From Methylobacterium sp. Leaf118 (GTDB taxonomy: Bacteria > Pseudomonadota > Alphaproteobacteria > Rhizobiales > Beijerinckiaceae): a stretch of 64,000 nucleotides of DNA. The position numbers and the translations under genes are program-made. Below the pieces are notes generated by a model. The model ran no database searches. It was not told where the DNA came from and worked only from the letters and a program-made list of their open reading frames with translations. This document shows, in pieces, positions 59,702 to 64,000 of the stretch. The first letter of the stretch is position 1; each line of letters starts with the position of its first letter. Where the stretch lies: NCBI RefSeq assembly GCF_920984675.1, contig NZ_CAKLBV010000014.1, positions 1-64,000 of the forward strand, given 5' to 3'.

Positions 59702-60912
59702 TGGGCTGGCCCCTCGTTTTCACCAACGGCAAGACTTTCACCGAGGCCGACACCGAAGGCTTCAACTATACCGGCACTTTCCCTCTCATCGCCGAGGAGA
59801 TGGTCAACGAGGCGCAGACCCTCATCGCGGCGGTCGGAACCGCGAGGCAGCTCGCAGACGTCATGAAGGCCGGGCCGGTCGCGAGCGTCCGCCGCCGCGG
59901 CCGGGCCCTGGTCGGGGTTGTGGCCCTCGACCCGATGGACGTGGTGCTCGCCACGCCCGTGCTCAACAGCCTGTTCCGACCTGGCTTCGTGCCGGAGAGC
60001 GGCGCCTTCTCGCGAGCGTCCACCGGCACCTATTTCGACGCGGGCGGCATCCTGCGCACGGGCGCCTCGGGAGCGCTCCGGTTCGCCTCCGATCGCTCGA
60101 CGGGCGAAAACCTCGGCGCGTTGATCGAGGAGGCCAGTACCAACTTTCTCCTCCAGAGCGACACCCCGGCGACGCGGACGGTCTCGCTGGCGGCCGGCAC
60201 CTATACTCTCTGGGTCGAGGGAACCGGATCGGCGGCGCTGTCGGGCGGAACGGCCAGCGGAACGGCGACCGCGGCTACCCCCGTCACCTTCACCCTCGCA
60301 TCGACGACCTCCGTCACGGTCACGGTCTCGGGCACGCTGACGCGCTATCAGCTTGAGACGGGCTCGTTCCGCTCGACGTACATCCCGACCACCACAGCGG
60401 CAGTGACCCGGGCGGCCGACGCCTACCAGTGGACGCTCCCGACCGATTTCTGGAACCCCACCGAGGGCACCTTCTATCTTGATGCGGTGACGGCACCTGG
60501 CAAGGCCCCCGTGAACTCCCAGTTCGCGTTCGAGTTCGGCGACACCACCACCAACAATCGAGTCTCCGTCCTCCGTCAGCCGACCGGCGCACTCTCGGTT
60601 CAGGTCGTGATCGGCGGTACCGTCTATCAGACCAGCCCTCCGAACAGCTTCATCCCCGACAACACCCGCTTCCGGCTGGCGTTCGCCGTGGCCGCGGGCG
60701 GGCAGCTCAACGTTTCGCTGAACGGAGATTTTTTCACGCAGCTCAGCGTGCCGGGTACGGCCCTGCCATTGGCGACGGTGTTCCGCGTCGGCGACCGCGC
60801 GGGCGGCGCCCGGACCTGGAACGGGTCGATCCTGCAGATCGGCTACGCGCAGCGCCGCCTGCCCTCCACCTACCTCCCCCTGATCTCGGCCGTGCCGCAG
60901 ACCGTCTACTGA
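59701..60912 (+). CDS. Tail fibre / receptor-binding protein with lectin-like domain (403 aa)
   Basis: Short N-terminal tail-attachment part (residues 1-90), then RPGFVPESGAFSRASTGTYF, GENLGALIEEASTNFLLQSD and TGSFRSTYIPTTTAAVTRAA. These are the carbohydrate-binding/LamG-like pattern of many phage fibres (EEASTNLLLQS...YIPT...VTRAAD). The C-terminal half (FYLDAVTAPGKAPVNSQFAF, VFRVGDRAGGARTWNGSILQ) is a concanavalin-type jelly roll. Likely host-surface recognition. Confidence 0.75.
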   Translation: MGWPLVFTNGKTFTEADTEGFNYTGTFPLIAEEMVNEAQTLIAAVGTARQLADVMKAGPVASVRRRGRALVGVVALDPMDVVLATPVLNSLFRPGFVPESGAFSRASTGTYFDAGGILRTGASGALRFASDRSTGENLGALIEEASTNFLLQSDTPATRTVSLAAGTYTLWVEGTGSAALSGGTASGTATAATPVTFTLASTTSVTVTVSGTLTRYQLETGSFRSTYIPTTTAAVTRAADAYQWTLPTDFWNPTEGTFYLDAVTAPGKAPVNSQFAFEFGDTTTNNRVSVLRQPTGALSVQVVIGGTVYQTSPPNSFIPDNTRFRLAFAVAAGGQLNVSLNGDFFTQLSVPGTALPLATVFRVGDRAGGARTWNGSILQIGYAQRRLPSTYLPLISAVPQTVY

Positions 60913-60923
60913 GGACGCCACCC

Positions 60924-61496
60924 ATGCTCGACCTGTACCTCACGGCGCCATCCGAGGCGGACCTCGCCGCGGCGCTGCCGATGCTGCGCGTCCATGACGA
61001 CAAGCACGGCGACGTCTGGCAGAGCGCAGGGCTCCACCACGCCATGGATGCCGGCTTCGAATTCCCCGACGCGCCGGGCTACCACGCCAACCTCCGCCTG
61101 CTGGACGGGCACCCCGATCGTGCCGCCATCCTCGCCGCCGCCGAGCCGTTCCGGGTCGAGCCGGCAACGCCGCGGCGGGTGTTCGCGGGCGGGGTGGAGG
61201 ATCAGCCTGTCCCGCCGATCATCTCGGACCGGCAGTTCGCCCAGCGGCTCGCCGAGATCGGCATCATCACCCGGGACGAGGCATTGGCCTTCGTGAAGCG
61301 CGGCGACGTGCCGGCGGCGCTTCAGGCCGCCATCGACGCCATTCCCGGGGAGGCCGACCGCTTCGCCGCCGACATGCAGGTGAGCGGCGCGACGGTGTTC
61401 GAGCGCTCCCACCCGAGCACCCTCGCGCTCGCTCAGGCCCTCGGCTGGTCATCCGCGCAGATGGACGACCTCTGGCGCCGCGCGGCCGCGCTGTAG
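60924..61496 (+). CDS. Hypothetical protein after tail fibre (190 aa)
   Basis: MLDLYLTAPSEADLAAALPM, RVFAGGVEDQPVPPIISDRQ then FAQRLAEIGIITRDEALAFV. May be a fibre chaperone or end-domain; not recognised with certainty. Its last 48 bases overlap a convergent gene. Confidence 0.6.
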   Translation: MLDLYLTAPSEADLAAALPMLRVHDDKHGDVWQSAGLHHAMDAGFEFPDAPGYHANLRLLDGHPDRAAILAAAEPFRVEPATPRRVFAGGVEDQPVPPIISDRQFAQRLAEIGIITRDEALAFVKRGDVPAALQAAIDAIPGEADRFAADMQVSGATVFERSHPSTLALAQALGWSSAQMDDLWRRAAAL

Positions 61497-61829
61497 CCCC
61501 GACCCGCTCGCTGTGCCGCTGGGCTCAGCATCGTTGAGCGACGGTTTCGGACCAGCGATTTCCTGGGGATCGATCGGGTCATCGATCGTGCGGTGCCGCC
61601 ACAGATAGATCGTCATGCCGTCGCTTGGATCTGCGTCGCAATGGAGCGACGCGCTGGGCCCGCCATCCTCAGCGTCGAAATACGCGAAGGCGCCGCGGTC
61701 TCGACACCAGGCAACCTCTTGGACGCCGGCCCACTCGTCGGGCGCGTCCTGCCACACGCAGGAGGCAAGAAACGGGCGCCCCGTTCTCGGCGCCGACTCG
61801 GGCGGGAACCAAAGCTCAAGATCCGCCAC
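61449..61829 (-). CDS. Reverse-strand Trp-rich hypothetical protein (126 aa)
   Basis: Likely GTG start at 61829 (MADLELWFPPESAPRTGRPF); the frame is open upstream but loses protein-like composition. VWQDAPDEWAGVQEVAWCRD, RGAFAYFDAEDGGPSASLHC and GMTIYLWRHRTIDDPIDPQE look like a genuine folded domain. Opposite to the late operon, so a possible lysogen-expressed cargo gene. Confidence 0.5.
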   Translation of the reverse strand: MADLELWFPPESAPRTGRPFLASCVWQDAPDEWAGVQEVAWCRDRGAFAYFDAEDGGPSASLHCDADPSDGMTIYLWRHRTIDDPIDPQEIAGPKPSLNDAEPSGTASGSGLQRGRAAPEVVHLRG

Positions 61830-61944
61830 GGGCAATTCACGACCCCTTTCGCGAAGTGCCTTCGTAACACGCCTCGCGCCGACCGGGCCAGCGCGCCTCG
61901 CCACCCGGCCCGAGCCCGACACCCCTGACAATCTGGAGAGCACC

Positions 61945-62814
61945 ATGACCTCGTCATCCGCGGTCGCGGACGCGTTCGCGCGCGTGCGCCTTGCCGGCTT
62001 CACGGGCCGCGCGACCAAGCTGAGCGACCTCGACCTTCCCCGCATCGGTCACACGATCGGCGTCGGGGAGGACGAGATCCACGCTGTCATCGAAGTCGAG
62101 GCGTCGGGCGGTGGCTTCGACGCGCTCGGCCGGCCGAAGATGCTGTTCGAGCCGCATGTCTTCTACCGCAACCTGACCGGCTCGGCCCGGGCGCAAGCCG
62201 TGCAGGCGGGCCTCGCCTACGCCTCGTGGAAGCCCGGCAGCTACCCGAAGGACAGCTATCCCCGCCTCAAGTCGGCGATGGCGATCAGCGAGACCGCGGC
62301 CCTGAAGGCGGCCTCCTGGGGGCTCGGACAGATCCTCGGCGAGAACTACGTCGCGGCCGGCTACGAGAGCCCCCAGCAGATGGTGCTGGCGTTCGTGGAG
62401 GGCGGCGAGAGCGAGCACCTGGCCGCGATGATGCGCTTCATCGTGGACAAGCGGCTGGACGACGAGCTGCGCGCCCACAACTGGGCCGGCTTCGCCCGCG
62501 GCTATAACGGATCGGCCTACGCCCAGCACGGCTATCACACGAAGCTCGCGGCGGCTTACGCGAAGTGGCGGAAGATCAAGGACACGCCGTGGTCTCCGGA
62601 TCAGGACGCGGTGGGCAAGCCGGTGCCTGTCCCGCCCGTGACGATCGATTTCATCCCGCCGCCGTCCGCTGGGCCGGCGTTCGCCCCTGCGGCGCGCAAC
62701 CCCAGCTCTCCGCCCGCGCTGGCGCCGGCACCGCCCCAGACTGTCGCGCCGGCACCGCGGCAGTCCTTCGGCGCCTGGCTCTCGTCGCTGCTGTCGCGCC
62801 CGTGGTTCGGGTGA
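61945..62814 (+). CDS. Endolysin, N-acetylmuramidase (DUF3380 type)
   Basis: 289 residues from ATG 61945 (RBS ggagag). LDLPRIGHTIGVGEDEIHAV, IEVEASGGGFDALGRPKMLF (catalytic Glu in the VIEVEASGGGFD box), EPHVFYRNLTG and ALKAASWGLGQILGENYVAA, GFARGYNGSAYAQHGYHTKL. Cleaves peptidoglycan at the end of infection. A Pro/Ala-rich C-terminal tail ends in a short amphipathic segment SFGAWLSSLLSRPWFG. No signal peptide, so it needs a holin. Confidence 0.9.
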   Translation: MTSSSAVADAFARVRLAGFTGRATKLSDLDLPRIGHTIGVGEDEIHAVIEVEASGGGFDALGRPKMLFEPHVFYRNLTGSARAQAVQAGLAYASWKPGSYPKDSYPRLKSAMAISETAALKAASWGLGQILGENYVAAGYESPQQMVLAFVEGGESEHLAAMMRFIVDKRLDDELRAHNWAGFARGYNGSAYAQHGYHTKLAAAYAKWRKIKDTPWSPDQDAVGKPVPVPPVTIDFIPPPSAGPAFAPAARNPSSPPALAPAPPQTVAPAPRQSFGAWLSSLLSRPWFG

Positions 62815-63012
62815 TGGGCGCCCCGCACAAGCTGCCGGCGACGATCGCGGGAGCGCGGTCGGGCGTGAGCGAGGCGTAGTCCCTCACGGACCTTACGCAA
62901 CCGGGTTTGCCTCTCACAGAAGCCGGTTTCGCTTAACCCAACCCCGCCGCTGGCCGGGCCAGCCGCCGAAGCCGCCTCGGGAGCCATAGCCCCGCGCTGT
63001 CGGCCCTCTCCG
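62815..63012. other. Gap after the endolysin, no clear gene
   Basis: A 21-codon frame at 62814-62879 (MGAPHKLPATIAGARSGVSE) overlaps the endolysin stop but is too short to support. Nothing else seen. Confidence 0.35.
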
Positions 63013-63060
63013 GCCGGCCCAAACCGACGCGGCGCGCGTCTGGCGTCGGTTTTGGCCGGC
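63013..63060. terminator. Strong bidirectional hairpin between convergent genes
   Basis: gccggcc-c-aaaccgacgc (63013-63030) pairs with gcgtcggttt-t-ggccggc (63043-63060): 17 of 18 bp with a 12-base loop. It sits between the endolysin (+) and the 78-aa gene (-), with tttt on one side and the matching run on the other, fitting termination from both directions. Confidence 0.75.
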
Positions 63061-63094
63061 AATAGCAGCGCACTTCAACCGCTTATTCGGGCTT

Positions 63095-63331
63095 CTACCT
63101 CGTTCTGGCGCCGAGCATCGGCAAGCCAAGCCTGCCTCTGACACCTTGGATTTCAGCCGTGCTCTCGGCGTCCAATTCCCTCGACAGCCGGTAGAGCACT
63201 TCGCACTCGTCATCGGTGAGCCGAGGATCGTCCGAGTAGTTCTGCGGAAGTTTCGCCGTGAAATCCGTACCTTCGCAAGCCCGCACATGGGCCATGTAGC
63301 GCTTCAACAGTGCGGCGTGATCGACGAGCAT
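63095..63331 (-). CDS. Reverse-strand hypothetical protein (78 aa)
   Basis: MLVDHAALLKRYMAHVRACE, GTDFTAKLPQNYSDDPRLTD and DECEVLYRLSRELDAESTAE. Helical, acidic. Opposite to the lysis genes and flanked by the terminator, so separately transcribed. No family recognised. Confidence 0.6.
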   Translation of the reverse strand: MLVDHAALLKRYMAHVRACEGTDFTAKLPQNYSDDPRLTDDECEVLYRLSRELDAESTAEIQGVRGRLGLPMLGARTR

Positions 63332-63413
63332 CTCTGAGGCTCCTGATTGCGCTCAGGCTACCGCACCCGCGCCGGCCGGGCCAGCCGCGCCCCCTCCCAC
63401 ATCGAGAGAGACC

Positions 63414-63977
63414 ATGACCCGCATCCTTCTCGCGGCGCTGGCGCTCGCCTGCGTCTGCTCTCCCGCGCTCGCCGAGACCGTCACCGTCAATGGCCAGCCG
63501 GTCGTCGTCCTGCCCTGGGGCGATTACATCGCGGCCCTGGCGGTCGCCCTGCGCGAGCCGATCCTGACGATCCTCCTGCCGATCGTCGCCGGCTACGTCA
63601 TCCAGGCCATCCGCCGGGTGTACCCGTGGGCGGCCCTGTTCCTCTCGCAGCGGCGCGTCGAGATGATGCTGGAGGCCGCCGTCGGCTACGGGCTCAACGC
63701 GGTCCAAGGCGCCGCCAAGGGCAAAACACTGTCGGCCAACGTCGCGGTGCCGGTGATCGCCAAGGGCGCGCAGTACGTCATCGATAGCGCCCCGCCCGCC
63801 GTCATCAAGGCGGCCGGCGGGGCGGACGGCATCGCGGCCCGGATGTTCCGGAAGCTGGATCTCGACGACCACGCCAACGAGGCGAACGTGCTGGTGCCGG
63901 CGCTCGACCGGATCGGCGGGTTCGCGCCGCCCACCGAAGAGGATCTGCGCGACGCGGACCGGATGACCCGCGGCTGA
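63414..63977 (+). CDS. Holin-like membrane protein (187 aa)
   Basis: Signal-like helix MTRILLAALALACVCSPALA, then a transmembrane segment ALAVALREPILTILLPIVAG and a further soluble helical part (RRVEMMLEAAVGYGLNAVQG). Downstream of the endolysin, so a holin or holin-associated protein is likely. The C-terminus (HANEANVLVPALDRIGGFAP) is longer than in small holins, so the function is tentative. Confidence 0.55.
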   Translation: MTRILLAALALACVCSPALAETVTVNGQPVVVLPWGDYIAALAVALREPILTILLPIVAGYVIQAIRRVYPWAALFLSQRRVEMMLEAAVGYGLNAVQGAAKGKTLSANVAVPVIAKGAQYVIDSAPPAVIKAAGGADGIAARMFRKLDLDDHANEANVLVPALDRIGGFAPPTEEDLRDADRMTRG

Positions 63978-64000
63978 TCCGGTGCTTCTCGCCGAGGCCC

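Noticed and set aside
63900..64000. Right attachment site of the prophage
   Set aside because: No copy of the tRNA-Ser 3' end is visible; the prophage runs past the window.

Overview
The window is GC-rich alphaproteobacterial DNA. Codon use, the opgGH pair, the RTX protein and the prophage gene set fit Methylobacterium/Methylorubrum or a close relative, but the genus is an inference. It has three zones. (1) Positions 1-3799 are host chromosome: the end of opgG and all of opgH (osmoregulated periplasmic glucan synthesis), closed by a hairpin. (2) Positions 3802-8987 are an old, decayed island. It starts at a 5' half of a tRNA-Ser gene broken exactly at the anticodon loop and ends at an intact tRNA-Ser(TGA). 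It holds an amber-interrupted small gene, a perfect 19-bp hairpin, a 21-bp tandem repeat, an intact calcium-binding RTX protein with a seven-repeat propeller, a doubly frameshifted and truncated IS66 copy, and the C-terminus of a tyrosine recombinase. (3) From 9078 to beyond the right edge lies one large HK97-type siphovirus prophage that begins at the 3' end of the intact tRNA-Ser.

Prophage layout: an integrase (+) converges with a long leftward early operon (21079 down to 10384) of about 28 tightly coupled genes. These include ERF annealing protein, YqaJ exonuclease, an HNH homing endonuclease, a DnaA domain-IV-like protein and a terminal excisionase. The switch region (21100-22400) holds an S24 (cI/LexA-like) repressor gene flanked by five copies of one 16-bp dyad, two of which sit in the -35/-10 spacers of divergent promoters. 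Rightward early genes (22391-32218) include DUF2303, RusA, an adenine methyltransferase, a replication protein with five 10-bp iterons inside its own coding sequence, a NusG-like antiterminator candidate and HNH proteins. A candidate packaging region precedes terminase. The structural genes follow in HK97 order: terminase, portal, protease, capsid, connectors, tail tube, tail assembly chaperones with a G-GGA-AAC -1 frameshift site, tape measure, tail tip and fibre, and lysis genes.

The most unusual element is the tape-measure gene (47161-57117, 3318 aa). Between a conventional N-terminus and C-terminus it carries 36 EF-hand-type calcium loops arranged as nine modules of about 154 residues with four loops each, a calmodulin-like array inside a phage tail ruler. 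Other non-standard cargo includes a secreted collagen-like protein in the head cluster. An unlisted leftward gene pair encodes a small XRE-type HTH protein and an unknown 104-aa partner, with its own promoter and dyad operator, between portal and protease. There is also a low-GC secreted reverse-strand moron before the tape measure, and a 580-bp non-coding, repeat-bearing and structured region before the terminase genes. The right end of the prophage (attR) is not in the window.
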